Shown piece by piece: positions 9,022 to 20,653 of a DNA stretch of 64,000 nucleotides. The stretch is from NCBI RefSeq assembly GCF_001758225.1, contig NZ_MAST01000002.1, positions 102,732 to 166,731 of the forward strand, given 5' to 3'. Source of the stretch: Humibacillus sp. DSM 29435 (GTDB lineage Bacteria > Actinomycetota > Actinomycetes > Actinomycetales > Dermatophilaceae). The position numbers and the translations under genes are program-made. Under the pieces are notes generated by a model, which saw only the letters and a program-made list of their open reading frames with translations, was not told the origin of the DNA and searched no databases. The first letter of the stretch is position 1. The number at the start of each line of letters is the position of its first letter.

Positions 9022-10695
9022 TTACCGCTCTCGGTGGGACAGGTAGTAGCGCACGAGCGACTGGGTCGAGGCGTCCTGCTCGGCGAGCGCACTCTCGTCG
9101 CCGCCCACGGCCGGGGTGACCTGCTTGGCCAGCTGCTTGCCGAGCTCGACACCCCACTGGTCGAAGCTGTCGATGCCCCACACCACACCCTGGGTGAAGG
9201 TGATGTGCTCGTAGAGGGCGATGAGCTGCCCCAGCACCGACGGGGTGAGAGCCGGCGCCATGATCGAGGTGGTGGGCCGGTTGCCGCTGAACACCCTGGC
9301 CGGCACGACGGACTCGTCGGTTCCTTCCGCCCGCACCTCGTCGGCCGTCTTGCCGAACGCGAGCGCCGCGGTCTGGGCGAAGAAGTTCGCCAGGAACAGC
9401 TCGTGCACGTCGCTGTCGCCGTCGACCAGCGCGTTGTGCGGCGTGGCGACGGCGATGAAGTCGGCCGGGATGAGCCGGGTGCCCTGGTGGATCAGCTGGT
9501 AGAACGCGTGCTGCCCGTTGGTGCCCGGCTCGCCCCAGAACACCTCGCCGGTGTCGGTCGTGACCGGCGACCCGTCGTAGCGCACGCTCTTGCCGTTGCT
9601 CTCCATCGTGAGCTGCTGGAGGTAGGCCGGGAAGCGATGCAGGTACTGCGCGTAGGGCAGCACGGCGTGACTGGCGGAGCCGTGGAAGTTGTCGTACCAG
9701 ACGTTGAGCAGGCCCATCAGCGCCGGGACGTTCTCGGCGAGGTCCGTCTCGACGAAGTGGCGGTCGACCGCGTGCATGCCGGCCAGGAAGTCGGCGAAGT
9801 TCTCGGGCCCCACCGTCACCACCACGGCCGCGCCGATCGCCGAACCGACGGAGTAGCGCCCGCCGACCCAGTCCCAGAACCCGAAGGCGTTCTCGGGGTC
9901 GATGCCGAAGTCGGCCACCTTGTCGAGGGCGGTCGAGACGGCCACGAAGTGCTTGGCGATCGCGTCGGATGCCGCTTCGTCGCCGCCGTCGACCGCACCG
10001 TTGCGCTCGAGGTTCTCGAGCAGCCAGGCCCGGCAGAGCCGCGCATTGGTGAGCGTCTCGAGGGTGGTGAAGGTCTTGGAGGCGACGATGAACAGGGTCG
10101 TCTCGGGGTCGAGGCCGGCGGTCTTCTGCGCCACGTCGGTCGGGTCGATGTTGGAGATGAACCGGGCACTCAGACCCGGCTTGACGTAGGCCTTGAGCGC
10201 CTCGTAGACCATGACCGGCCCCAGGTCGGAGCCGCCGATGCCGATGTTGACGATGGTCTCGATGGGTTTGCCGGTCACGCCGCGCCATTCGCCACTGCGC
10301 ACCTTCTCGGCGAACGCGTAGACCTTGGCCAGCTCTTCGTGCACGAGGGGGACGACGTCCTCGCCGTCGACCTCGACGTGAGACCCCTCCGGCGCCCGCA
10401 GCGCGGTGTGCAGCACCGCCCGGTTCTCGGTGACGTTGATCCGCTCGCCCGCGAACATGGCGTCACGCCGCTCGGTCAGACCGACCTCACCGGCCAGGTC
10501 GACGAGAGCGGCCAGCACGTCGTCGTCGACGAGGTTCTTCGATAGGTCGACGTACAGGTCGGCCGCGCTGTGCGTCATCCGCTCGACGCGGCCGGGGTCG
10601 TCGGCGAAGGCTTGGCGCAGGTCGATGGCGCGCTCTTTCAGCTCGCTCAGGCGCGCCCAGGCTGCGGTGCTCGTCGGGTCGGTCGGTGTGCTCAT
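9022..10695 (-). CDS. pgi: Glucose-6-phosphate isomerase
   Basis: Interconverts glucose 6-phosphate and fructose 6-phosphate in glycolysis/gluconeogenesis. 557 residues from ATG 10695 ([19 protein letters not shown] five bases upstream), the usual length of the long bacterial/eukaryotic-type enzyme. Both signatures are present: [16 protein letters not shown] and [19 protein letters not shown], together with [19 protein letters not shown] and [19 protein letters not shown], which hold sugar-phosphate-binding and catalytic residues. Single-gene unit, convergent with the YtxH-like gene. Confidence 0.97.
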   Translation of the reverse strand: MSTPTDPTSTAAWARLSELKERAIDLRQAFADDPGRVERMTHSAADLYVDLSKNLVDDDVLAALVDLAGEVGLTERRDAMFAGERINVTENRAVLHTALRAPEGSHVEVDGEDVVPLVHEELAKVYAFAEKVRSGEWRGVTGKPIETIVNIGIGGSDLGPVMVYEALKAYVKPGLSARFISNIDPTDVAQKTAGLDPETTLFIVASKTFTTLETLTNARLCRAWLLENLERNGAVDGGDEAASDAIAKHFVAVSTALDKVADFGIDPENAFGFWDWVGGRYSVGSAIGAAVVVTVGPENFADFLAGMHAVDRHFVETDLAENVPALMGLLNVWYDNFHGSASHAVLPYAQYLHRFPAYLQQLTMESNGKSVRYDGSPVTTDTGEVFWGEPGTNGQHAFYQLIHQGTRLIPADFIAVATPHNALVDGDSDVHELFLANFFAQTAALAFGKTADEVRAEGTDESVVPARVFSGNRPTTSIMAPALTPSVLGQLIALYEHITFTQGVVWGIDSFDQWGVELGKQLAKQVTPAVGGDESALAEQDASTQSLVRYYLSHRER

Positions 10696-10851
10696 GAGTT
10701 CCTCCGTCGTGTCCGTCTCCCGCGCGACCGCAGCCGCGCCGGGGGCCATACCCACCCCCGGTGCAGCCTAACGACGGCCGGGGGCGCCGCGCAGGGGGCT
10801 CGGTGCCGATCGGAACGAGGCAGCGGCCCAGGAAAGGTGCTCAGCACCGCA

Positions 10852-10866
10852 AGAACGGTTCGTTCT
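10852..10866. promoter_or_regulatory. Small perfect palindrome upstream of pgi
   Basis: AGAACG, GTT, CGTTCT: perfect 6+3+6 inverted repeat within the 224-base gap between the tetR stop (10920) and the pgi start (10695). A second small hairpin, GGTGC-TCA-GCACC, precedes it at 10836-10848. Either could be an operator of pgi or part of the tetR terminator; the sequence does not decide. Confidence 0.35.
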
Positions 10867-10919
10867 CGTGAAATTTCAGGGGACCGAACCGCAGTCACGC
10901 GGTTGAGCAGGCGAGAGGC

Positions 10920-11528
10920 TCAGCGCAGGCCGGCAGCCAGCTGCTCGAAGGCCAGCTCGATGTTGCGCTCCAGCCGGCCCGATCCGCCGTTCTGCTGGTG
11001 CTCGATGCAGGCCCGCACGGCGCCGATGGCTGCGGCCACGGTGACCCTGGCCTCGACCGACGATCCCGGGCGAACGCCGAGGCGTCGCTCCAGCGCCTCG
11101 GTCACGGCGTTCTCGAAGCGGATGTTGTTGCCGACCAGCGCGGGGGCCAGCGCTGGTTCCGCCAGCAGGATGCGGCGTCGCTTGGCCCGCAGGTCGCGGT
11201 CGGCGGAGGCCGGGGCGAGCAGCTCACCCAGCACGAGGCGCAGCGACGCCAGGGGCGGCTCCCCCTCGGGTCGGGCCTCGATGGCGGCCGTCGTCTCGGC
11301 GAGCTGGTCGCCGGTGACGCCCAGCACCGCCGACTCCTTCGAGCCGAAGTAGTTGAAGAACGTGCGGGCGCTGACGCCCGCCCGCTCGGCGATCGCCTCG
11401 GTGGTGACGGCGGCGTACCCCAAGGCATCGACGAGGTCGAGCGCCGCGTGGTGCAGGGCACGGCGGGTCTCACGCTTCTTGCGTTCGCGCAGACCGCAGG
11501 TGTCGTCAGAAGCTGGCTGCGTCGGCAT
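10920..11528 (-). CDS. TetR-family repressor of the adjacent efflux pump
   Basis: 202 residues from ATG 11528. The N-terminal helix-turn-helix is clear: residues 41-70 read VTTEAIAERAGVSARTFFNYFGSKESAVLG. The ligand domain (residues ~80-200) is unremarkable. GGAGG lies only one base before this ATG, too close for normal use, so the transcript may be leaderless. It is divergent from a DHA2-type exporter with 73 bases between the two starts, and palindromic sites lie between them, which is the classic local-repressor arrangement. Confidence 0.9.
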   Translation of the reverse strand: MPTQPASDDTCGLRERKKRETRRALHHAALDLVDALGYAAVTTEAIAERAGVSARTFFNYFGSKESAVLGVTGDQLAETTAAIEARPEGEPPLASLRLVLGELLAPASADRDLRAKRRRILLAEPALAPALVGNNIRFENAVTEALERRLGVRPGSSVEARVTVAAAIGAVRACIEHQQNGGSGRLERNIELAFEQLAAGLR

Positions 11529-11558
11529 GCCTCCATGGTGACACGTTGGTGCATGCTC

Positions 11559-13755
<2,197 letters not shown>

Positions 13756-13757
13756 GC

Positions 13758-13789
13758 CCGTCGCCCAGCCCGGATGCCGCCGGCGACGG
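13758..13789. terminator. Candidate terminator between convergent genes
   Basis: CCGTCGCC (13758-13765) pairs with GGCGACGG (13782-13789), 16-base loop, between the exporter stop (13755) and the LysR stop (13825). Short stem and no T-run, so moderate support only. Confidence 0.4.
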
Positions 13790-13824
13790 TGACCTCGCAC
13801 CCGGCCCAGCGGCATCGGCTCGGC

Positions 13825-14724
13825 TCACGTGGGCCAGCTGCGGGCGATGGTGACCAGCTCGCCCGCAGGGCCCTCGAGCCGGCGTAGGGCGCGCCACACC
13901 GCTCGCAGCCGCCGGCCCAGGGACAGCCCGTCGACCGGCACAGCGCGCAGGCTGCCGACGGCCAGCTGGTCGGCGACCGCGAGGGTACTGATCACGGCCG
14001 GGCCCACCCCGGCCAGCACGCTGGCGCGGATCGCCGCCCCGCTCGAGAGCTCGAGCAGGGGCTGGGCGCGGTCGTGACCCGAGAGCGCGTCGTCGAGCGT
14101 GGTTCGGGTGCCCGACCCCGGTTCACGCTCGACGAGTGACGTCGCAGCCAGCTCGCTCGCGGTCAGCGGCCGCCGGCGCCGAGCCCACGGGTGGTCAGCC
14201 GTGACGACCACGACCAGGCGATCGTGGGCCACCGTAGTGCTGAACAGCCCTCGGGGCACCGACGGCGACTCGACGAAGCCCACGTCGCACGTCCCGTCAG
14301 CGACCCGCTCGAAGGTCTGGGTGGAGTTCTGCACGTGCAGGTGGATGCGGATGCCGTCGTGTCGGGCCCGCAGCTCGCCGAGCCAGGCGGGCACCAGGTG
14401 CTCGGCCACGGTCATGCTCGCCACGACGGTGAGCTCGACCTGGCGGGCCTCCCGCAGCGAGTCGGCGGCATCGAGCAGCCGGTCGGCATCGGCCACCACC
14501 CGACGAGCCCAGTGCACGACGACCGTTCCCTGTGGCGTGAGGGTCGAACCCCGTGCACCCCGTCGAAGCAGCGGCACCCCGAGGTCACGCTCGAGACCCT
14601 TCACCGTGCGACTCGCATTGGGTTGCGCGACCCCCACCTGTCGCGCTGCGGCCCCGAGACTGCCGAGCTCGTCGACCGCCACGAGCAGGGCCAGCGCGCC
14701 GAGGTCAGGTAGTGGGCGGGGCAT
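13825..14724 (-). CDS. LysR-family transcriptional regulator
   Basis: 299 residues from ATG 14724 (MPRPLPDLGALALLVAVDELGS). Residues ~10-65 form the LysR winged helix (LGSLGAAARQVGVAQPNASRTVKGLERDLGVPLLRR), followed by a two-lobe inducer domain (VELTVVASMTVAEHLVPAWL; TCDVGFVESPSVP). The inducer domain resembles CysL/Cbl-type regulators, which fits its divergent neighbour, a YeiH-type putative sulfate exporter. The starts are 103 bases apart with an AT-rich stretch (14733-14780). In-frame ATGs upstream (14757 and 14778) are possible but have no ribosome site. Confidence 0.87.
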   Translation of the reverse strand: MPRPLPDLGALALLVAVDELGSLGAAARQVGVAQPNASRTVKGLERDLGVPLLRRGARGSTLTPQGTVVVHWARRVVADADRLLDAADSLREARQVELTVVASMTVAEHLVPAWLGELRARHDGIRIHLHVQNSTQTFERVADGTCDVGFVESPSVPRGLFSTTVAHDRLVVVVTADHPWARRRRPLTASELAATSLVEREPGSGTRTTLDDALSGHDRAQPLLELSSGAAIRASVLAGVGPAVISTLAVADQLAVGSLRAVPVDGLSLGRRLRAVWRALRRLEGPAGELVTIARSWPT

Positions 14725-14827
14725 GCTCAGATCATATGGCCGATGAAGCTCAAACATATCAAAGTTGTATGGATGCATGCTGATTCAGCGTCTACTGGCC
14801 ACACGCCGGAGCCGTCAGGCTAGAACC

Positions 14828-15970
14828 ATGACCACCGACCTGAACCAGCACGAGGCAGCCCGCACGCCGATCCCCTCCGCCGACGGGGCGGCAGCCGTGG
14901 TGGCAACGCCGCACGCGGTCGTCGACGGTGGGCACCAGGGTGGGCGCTTGAGTGGGCGCCTGGGCGGGCGCCTGGCTGTTCTGCCCGGGCTGGGGCTTGC
15001 CCTCGTGGCGGGAGCCATTGCCTTCGGCCTCTCGAGGCTCGTGCCGTCGATGAGCCCGCTGCTCGTGGCCATCGTGCTGGGCGCGGTGCTCGCGAACACC
15101 GTCGGGGTGCCGGCTCGCTTCGAGGCGGGGCTGGCCATCGCGGCCAAACGACTGCTGCGCATCGGAGTCGCCCTGCTCGGCCTCCAGCTCGCCCTCCCGG
15201 ACGTGCTGGCCCTGGGCTGGCCGGTCATCGGCGTGGTGGTCACCGTCGTCGGGCTCGGTATCGCCGGCTCACTGTTCATCGGAGCTCTGCTGGGCCTCAG
15301 CCGCACCCAGCGGCTGCTCATCGCGTGCGGCTTCTCGATCTGTGGGGCGGCGGCCGCCGCCGCGGTCGACGGCGTCATCGACGCCGAGGAGGAGGAGCTG
15401 GTCACCACCATCGCCCTCGTCGTCATCTTCGGAACCTTGATGATTCCCTTGGTGCCATTGCTATCGGGGTTGTTCGGGCTCGACTCGACCACCGCCGGGC
15501 TCTGGGCCGGCGCCTCGATCCACGAGGTGGCCCAGGTGGTCGCCTCAGCCGGCATCATCGGCGGCGGCGCCCTCGCCGTGGCCGTTGTAGTCAAGCTGGC
15601 CCGGGTGCTCATGCTCGCTCCCGTGCTCGCCATCATCGGGCTGCGTCAGCGCCGCGTCGATGCGGCGGCTCGGGCCGACGGCACCTCGGTCGACGTCAGC
15701 GACCGTCGCCGGCCCCCGCTGGTGCCGCTGTTCGTGCTCGGCTTCATCGCCTTCCTCGCCCTGCGGTCGACCGGTGTCGTGCCGTCTGCCGTGCTGTCGG
15801 TAGGAGCCTCCCTCGAGACCCTGCTGCTGGCCATGGCCATGTTCGCCCTGGGGGCGGCCGTGCGGGTCGCGGACCTGCGCAAGGTCGGGCTTCGCCCCTT
15901 CGCGATGGCCGCGATCTCGACCGTGTGGGTGGCGGGTCTCGCCCTGACCGGCATCCTGCTCGTCACCTGA
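14828..15970 (+). CDS. YeiH/PSE-family putative sulfate exporter
   Basis: 380 residues from ATG 14828; an in-frame ATG at 14777 would add 17 residues. About ten or more membrane segments. Family-typical motifs include LLRIGVALLGLQLAL, GFSICGAAAAAAVDGVID and AGASIHEVAQVVASAG. The N-terminal 45 residues are a glycine/arginine-rich cytoplasmic stretch with GRLSGRLGGRLA. Members are widely annotated as sulfate exporters although the substrate is rarely shown. LysR control by the divergent gene is likely from context. Confidence 0.85.
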   Translation: MTTDLNQHEAARTPIPSADGAAAVVATPHAVVDGGHQGGRLSGRLGGRLAVLPGLGLALVAGAIAFGLSRLVPSMSPLLVAIVLGAVLANTVGVPARFEAGLAIAAKRLLRIGVALLGLQLALPDVLALGWPVIGVVVTVVGLGIAGSLFIGALLGLSRTQRLLIACGFSICGAAAAAAVDGVIDAEEEELVTTIALVVIFGTLMIPLVPLLSGLFGLDSTTAGLWAGASIHEVAQVVASAGIIGGGALAVAVVVKLARVLMLAPVLAIIGLRQRRVDAAARADGTSVDVSDRRRPPLVPLFVLGFIAFLALRSTGVVPSAVLSVGASLETLLLAMAMFALGAAVRVADLRKVGLRPFAMAAISTVWVAGLALTGILLVT

Positions 15971-16029
15971 GAGCTCGGCGCTGCCACCGCACCTGCCTGA
16001 CCGTGCGTCTGGCACCTGGTAGTCGCCTC

Positions 16030-16067
16030 GGGTGTCAGGCGCACAGCGGGTTGTGCGTCTGACACCC
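16030..16067. terminator. Inverted repeat upstream of SDR gene
   Basis: GGGTGTCAGGCGCACA (16030-16045) pairs with TGTGCGTCTGACACCC (16052-16067) at 15 of 16 positions, six-base loop. A further partial half, GTGCGTCTGGCACC, lies just upstream at about 16003-16016. The position, 60 bases after the YeiH-type gene, fits a terminator, but the extra half-site also fits a repeat element. Confidence 0.6.
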
Positions 16068-16131
16068 CGACGGCTTCGCGGGTGCCGAACGCGCGGCGAC
16101 CGACCGCGACGACACCACCTAGAGTCAGCGG

Positions 16132-16953
16132 ATGACCAAGGTAGCCCTCGTCACCGGAGCGTCGTCGGGTATCGGCGAGTCGATCGCGATCCATCTCGCC
16201 GCCGACGGCTGGACCGTCTACGCGGTGGCGCGCCGGGTCGAACGCATGGCCGACCTCGCCGCGCACGGCATCACGGCGTTCGCGATGGACGTCACCGACG
16301 ACGCGTCGATGGTCGCTGGTGTCGACCGGATCATCGAGGAGCAGGGGCACCTCGACGCACTCGTCAACAACGCCGGCTACGGCAGCTACGGCCCGGTCGA
16401 GCACGTGCCCATCGATGAGGCCCGGCGCCAGTTCGAGGTGAACCTGTTCGGCTTGGCGCGACTCGTGCAGCTGGTCACGCCACACATGCGCGACCGACGG
16501 GTCGGCCGGATCGTCAACATCTCCAGCATCGGTGGCAAGATCTACGAGCCGCTCGGAGCGTGGTACCACGCCAGCAAGTTCGCCCTTGAAGGCTTCAGCG
16601 ACAGCCTCCGCGTCGAGCTGGCCCCGTTCGGCATCGACGTCGTCATCATCGAACCGGGTCCGATCCGTTCGGAGTGGAACCTGATCGCCCGCGAGAGCAT
16701 GCTCGGGGTCGCGCAGGGCACCGTCTACGAGACGCGCGCGACCGCCATGGCCCTGACCTACGCCCGGGTCGACACCCCACGGCTCAGCTCTGGACCGGAG
16801 GCGGTAGCCGAGAAGGTGCTCAAGGCCCTCGGATCCGCGGGGCCCGCAGCCCGGTATCCGGCCGGGCGAGGGGCCCGGTTCGTGATCACGGCCCGACGGT
16901 TGCTGCCCGACCGCGTCATGGACGCAGCGGTGCGACGCCTCTTCGCCCCCTGA
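16132..16953 (+). CDS. Short-chain dehydrogenase/reductase
   Basis: 273 residues, classical SDR. Cofactor motif TGASSGIG (residues 8-15), NNAG near residue 83, and the catalytic Tyr-Lys as YHASK with the preceding serine in NISSIGG. The active-site set is complete. The basic residues after the glycine motif (ARRVER) favour NADP(H). The C-terminal region with a conserved Pro-Gly (IIEPGPIRSEW) is typical. Substrate unknown; monocistronic, followed by a long inverted repeat. Confidence 0.9.
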   Translation: MTKVALVTGASSGIGESIAIHLAADGWTVYAVARRVERMADLAAHGITAFAMDVTDDASMVAGVDRIIEEQGHLDALVNNAGYGSYGPVEHVPIDEARRQFEVNLFGLARLVQLVTPHMRDRRVGRIVNISSIGGKIYEPLGAWYHASKFALEGFSDSLRVELAPFGIDVVIIEPGPIRSEWNLIARESMLGVAQGTVYETRATAMALTYARVDTPRLSSGPEAVAEKVLKALGSAGPAARYPAGRGARFVITARRLLPDRVMDAAVRRLFAP

Positions 16954-16965
16954 CCACCCTTGGCA

Positions 16966-17041
16966 AGTCGAGTGGCCACTTTCGTACGGTCCAGGGGCCG
17001 ACTCTCAGGCCGTTCGACCGTACGAAAGTGGCCACTCGACT
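16966..17041. repeat. 26-bp perfect inverted repeat, TGGCCACTCGAC family
   Basis: Arm 16966-16991 (starts AGTCGAGTGGCCACTTTCGT) is perfectly complementary to 17016-17041, loop 24 bases. Lies between convergent SDR (ends 16953) and bkdC (ends 17064) genes, so it can act as a bidirectional terminator. It carries the same core as repeats at 2543, 20858, 45872 and 61435. Confidence 0.92.
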
Positions 17042-17063
17042 GGAGGGGGGGAGTGCGTGGGGG

Positions 17064-18482
17064 TCAGGCCCAGACGAGGGCGCGGGCTGGGTCTTCGAGC
17101 AGCGCGGCGAGGTCGGAGAGGAACCGGCTGCCCAGCTCACCGTCGATGAGCCGGTGGTCGAAGCTCACCGCGATCTGGGTGACGTGACGGATGGCGATCT
17201 CGTCGACGCCGTCGGCATCGGTCACCACCCAGGGCTGCTTGCGGATCGCCCCGAAACAGACGATCACGCTCTCGCCTGGGTTGATGATCGGCGTGCCACT
17301 GTCGACCCCGAACACGCCGACGTTGGTGACCGTGATCGTGCCGCCCGACATCTGAGCCGGCTGGGTGCGACCCTCACGCGCCGTGGCGGTGAGGGCACCC
17401 ATCGCCTCGGCCATCTCGAGCATGGTCAGGGCGTGAGCATCCTTGATGTTGGGCACGATCAGGCCTCGAGGCGTGGCCGCCGCGATGCCGAGGTTGACGT
17501 AGTTCTTCTGCACGATCTCTTGGTTCGCCTCGTCCCAGGTCGCGTTGACGCCGGGGTTTCGGCGGATCGCGACCATGAGCGCCTTGGCCAGCACCAGCAA
17601 CGGCGTGACCTTGACGTCACGAAACTCCTTGTCGTTCTTGAGCTTGCCGACCAGCTGCATCGTCTTCGTCACGTCAACCGTGACCCACTCGGTCACGTGC
17701 GGCGCGGTGAAAGCCGAGCCGACCATTGCCTGCGCGGTCATCTTGCGAACACCCTTGACCGGGATGCGTTCCTCGCGCTCACCGGAACCGAACGGCATCC
17801 GGGATGCCGTGGGGCTACCCGAGACCGCCTCGGGCGCAGACCCGTTCGCCGACGTCGAGCTCACGTGGCCAGTCACGTCGTCACGCGTGATGACTCCGCC
17901 GTCACCGGTCGCCGTGACGGCCGCCAGGTCGATACCGAGGTCTTTCGCCAGCTTGCGCACCGGCGGTTTCGCCCGCGGGCGTTCGCCCGGAGCGCCGCCG
18001 GCGGTCGGCGCCGGTGCGGGCTCACGGGGGGCCGCAACCGTCGGCTCCGGCACCGACGGTGCCGCGGCGATCTGCTCCGTCTCGGTCGGAGCACCCGTTC
18101 GGGCCGCAGCGACGCCCTTGCGGGCTCGCCGAGCGGTAGCACCGGCCTTGGCGCCGTAGCCGACGAGGATGGCCTCCTGGCCGGAGGCGGGCTCGGCCGT
18201 CTCGCCCGGGATGGCCGGTGTCGGCGCGATGTCGCCGCCCAGGCCGTCGTCGATCGAGACGATCGGGGCACCCACCTCGACGGTGTCACCGACCTGAACG
18301 AGAACCTCGGCCACCGTTCCCGCCCAAGGGATCGGCAGCTCGACGAGCGACTTCGAGGTTTCGACCTCGAGCACGATGTCGTTGACCTTGACGGTGTCGC
18401 CGACCGCCACCTTCCACTCGACGATCTCGGCCTCGGTGAGGCCCTCACCGGGATCGGGCAGGTTGAACGTCTTGATGGCCAT
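17064..18482 (-). CDS. bkdC: Branched-chain keto-acid dehydrogenase E2 (dihydrolipoyl acyltransferase)
   Basis: 472 residues. N-terminal lipoyl domain with lipoylation lysine K44 (VETSKSLVEL), an Ala/Pro-rich linker (residues ~80-168), a peripheral subunit-binding domain (about 171-207, KPPVRKLAKDLGIDLAAV) and the catalytic acyltransferase domain ending with SFDHRLIDGELGSRF, where H443 and D447-G448 form the active-site motif. It transfers the acyl group from E1 to CoA. Last gene of the bkdABC operon, 30 bases after bkdB. No E3 (lipoamide dehydrogenase) gene is in the window. Confidence 0.94.
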   Translation of the reverse strand: MAIKTFNLPDPGEGLTEAEIVEWKVAVGDTVKVNDIVLEVETSKSLVELPIPWAGTVAEVLVQVGDTVEVGAPIVSIDDGLGGDIAPTPAIPGETAEPASGQEAILVGYGAKAGATARRARKGVAAARTGAPTETEQIAAAPSVPEPTVAAPREPAPAPTAGGAPGERPRAKPPVRKLAKDLGIDLAAVTATGDGGVITRDDVTGHVSSTSANGSAPEAVSGSPTASRMPFGSGEREERIPVKGVRKMTAQAMVGSAFTAPHVTEWVTVDVTKTMQLVGKLKNDKEFRDVKVTPLLVLAKALMVAIRRNPGVNATWDEANQEIVQKNYVNLGIAAATPRGLIVPNIKDAHALTMLEMAEAMGALTATAREGRTQPAQMSGGTITVTNVGVFGVDSGTPIINPGESVIVCFGAIRKQPWVVTDADGVDEIAIRHVTQIAVSFDHRLIDGELGSRFLSDLAALLEDPARALVWA

Positions 18483-18512
18483 GAGGATTCGGCTCCGATC
18501 AGGTGCGAGAGG

Positions 18513-19499
18513 TCAGTAGGCGAGTGCGCGGTCGACGCCGTCGAGGATCCGGTCGAGGTCGGGGAGGAAGTTGTCTTCCATCCGGCTCGGCGGATACGGG
18601 ATGTTGGCACCGGCGACGCGGATGACCGGCGCCTCGAGGTCGTAGAAGCACTGCTCGGTGACCTGCGCCGAGATCTCCGAGCTCATCCCGAGAAAGCTGC
18701 TCGCCTCCTGCACGCAGACGAGTCGACCGGTCTTGCGCACGGATGCCGTGATCACGTCGATGGGCAGCGGTGACAACGAGCGCAGGTCGATGACCTCGAG
18801 CGAGGTGCCTTCGGTCTCGGCCGCGGCGGCGGCTTCCAGCATCGTCTTGACGACCGGGCCGTAGCCGACCACCGTGACGTCGGTGCCGGCGCGAACCACG
18901 TTGGCCTCGAACAGGCCCCGCGGGGCGGCAGCGGCATCCACGTCGTACTCGCCCTTGTCGTGGTAGCGACGCTTCGGCTCGAAGAAGATCACCGGGTCGT
19001 CGCACTCGATGGCCTGCTGGATCATCCAGTGCGCGTCTTCGGGGTTGGAGCAGGCGACGGTGCGCAGGCCGGCGGTGTGGGCGAAGTAGGCCTCCGGGCT
19101 CTCGGAGTGGTGCTCCGGGCTGCCGATGCCGCCCCCGAACGGGATGCGGATCACCATCGGCACCCGCACCGCTCCGAGACCGCGCGCATGCATCTTCGCG
19201 ACCTGGCTGACGATCTGGTCGAACGCCGGGTAGACGAAGCCGTCGAACTGGATCTCACAGACCGGTCGGTACCCGCGCAGGGCCATGCCGAGGGCGGTAC
19301 CGACGATGCCCGACTCGGCCAGCGGGCTGTCGATGACCCGGTCTTCGCCGAAGTCCTTCTGCAGGCCCTCGGTGATGCGGAACACCCCGCCGAGCTTGCC
19401 GATGTCTTCCCCGATGAGCACGACCTTGGGGTCGCGTTCCATCGCCTTGCGCATCCCGCTCGTGAGGCTCTTGGCCAGAGTCATCTTCGTGGTGGCCAT
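18513..19499 (-). CDS. bkdB: Branched-chain keto-acid dehydrogenase E1 beta subunit
   Basis: 328 residues from ATG 19499 (MATTKMTLAKSLTSGMRKAM); the ATG overlaps the bkdA stop (TGATG). Carries the transketolase-like pyrimidine domain (VVLIGEDIGKLGGVFRIT, DSPLAESGIVGTALGMALRG) and a C-terminal transketolase domain (VVGYGPVVKTMLEAAAAA; RSLSPLPIDVITASVRKTGR). With BkdA it forms the thiamine-diphosphate-dependent E1 that decarboxylates keto acids derived from Val, Leu and Ile, feeding branched fatty-acid primers. Confidence 0.94.
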   Translation of the reverse strand: MATTKMTLAKSLTSGMRKAMERDPKVVLIGEDIGKLGGVFRITEGLQKDFGEDRVIDSPLAESGIVGTALGMALRGYRPVCEIQFDGFVYPAFDQIVSQVAKMHARGLGAVRVPMVIRIPFGGGIGSPEHHSESPEAYFAHTAGLRTVACSNPEDAHWMIQQAIECDDPVIFFEPKRRYHDKGEYDVDAAAAPRGLFEANVVRAGTDVTVVGYGPVVKTMLEAAAAAETEGTSLEVIDLRSLSPLPIDVITASVRKTGRLVCVQEASSFLGMSSEISAQVTEQCFYDLEAPVIRVAGANIPYPPSRMEDNFLPDLDRILDGVDRALAY

Positions 19500-20653
19500 C
19501 AGTTCGCCTCCTCGAAGCTCGCCTGGTAGGCGAGGAAGGCGGCGCGTTCGGCCTCCATAACCGGGTGGTCCTCGGCGTAGGCGTGGTCCCACATGGTGTG
19601 TCCCGGCATCGTCTCGAGGCTCAGGCAGCCCGCCCGCAGCTCGGCGGCGAACCCGTCGGCTTCTTCGTCGACCGCCTTGAAGAAGCTCTCGTCGGCCATC
19701 CCCTCATGGGCCAGGTAGCTCTTCAGCCGCAGGATCGGGTCGCGGAACTTCCACTGCTCGACCTCGGCCGAGATGCGGTACTTGGTGGGGTCATCGGCCG
19801 TCGTGTGCGCGCCCATCCGGTAGGTGTAGGCCTCGACGAGCACCGGGCCGTTGCCCGAGCGCGCCATGTCGAGGCAGTGCTTCGTCACGGCGTAGGTGGC
19901 CAGGATGTCGTTGCCGTCGACGCGCAGGCCCGGGAAGCCGAAGCCACGCGCTCGCTGGAAGAGCGGGATGCGGGTCTGCTTGGTGACCGGCTCGGAGATG
20001 GCCCACTGGTTGTTCTGGCAGAAGAACACCACCGGAGCATCGAAGCTGGCGGCGTAGACGAAGGCCTCGCTCACATCACCCTGCGAGCTGGCGCCGTCGC
20101 CGAAGTAGCAGATCACCGCCGTGTCGCGCTCGGGGTCGCCGGTGCCGACGTTGCCGTCCATCTTCACGCCCATCGCGTAGCCGGTGGCGTGCAGCGCCTG
20201 GGCTCCGATGACGATCGTGTAGAGGTGGAAGTTGTTCTCCTTCGGGTCCCAGCCGCCCTGGCTGACGCCGCGGAAGAGCTGCAGCGAGCTCTGGGGGTCC
20301 ATACCGCGCACGAAGCCGACCCCGTGCTCGCGGTAGGTCGGGAAGACGAAGTCGTGCGGCCGCAGGGCCCGGCCGGAGCCGACCTGAGCCGCCTCCTGGC
20401 CGAGCAGGCTGGGCCACAGGCCGAGCTCGCCCTGACGCTGGAGCGCGTAGCCCTCGGCGTCGAGACGACGGATCAGCACGAGGTCGCGGTAGAAGCTGCG
20501 CAGGTCGTCGGCCGTGAGGTTCTCGACGTACTTGTCGTAGTCGGGGTGGGACACCCGCTGGCCCTCCGGGGTCAGCAGCTGGATCATGTCCGGGCCGCCG
20601 TCGCCGACCGAAGGGGTCGGCTCCTGCCGCTCGGCGACTGCTTTGTCGCTCAC
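19499..20653 (-). CDS. bkdA: Branched-chain keto-acid dehydrogenase E1 alpha subunit
   Basis: 384 residues from GTG 20653 with AAGGAG five bases upstream. The thiamine-diphosphate motif is GDGASSQGDVSEAFVYAA ending with QNNQWAISEP. GQEAAQVGSGRAL and HTTADDPTKYR are typical of E1 alpha. First gene of the bkdABC operon. Acts in the cytoplasm as part of the multi-enzyme complex. Substrate class is inferred from the operon and overall resemblance; pyruvate dehydrogenase-like activity cannot be wholly excluded. Confidence 0.93.
   Translation of the reverse strand: MSDKAVAERQEPTPSVGDGGPDMIQLLTPEGQRVSHPDYDKYVENLTADDLRSFYRDLVLIRRLDAEGYALQRQGELGLWPSLLGQEAAQVGSGRALRPHDFVFPTYREHGVGFVRGMDPQSSLQLFRGVSQGGWDPKENNFHLYTIVIGAQALHATGYAMGVKMDGNVGTGDPERDTAVICYFGDGASSQGDVSEAFVYAASFDAPVVFFCQNNQWAISEPVTKQTRIPLFQRARGFGFPGLRVDGNDILATYAVTKHCLDMARSGNGPVLVEAYTYRMGAHTTADDPTKYRISAEVEQWKFRDPILRLKSYLAHEGMADESFFKAVDEEADGFAAELRAGCLSLETMPGHTMWDHAYAEDHPVMEAERAAFLAYQASFEEAN

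Noticed and set aside
13758..13789. Operator between exporter and LysR genes
   Set aside because: The genes converge here, so the short stem is better read as a terminator.
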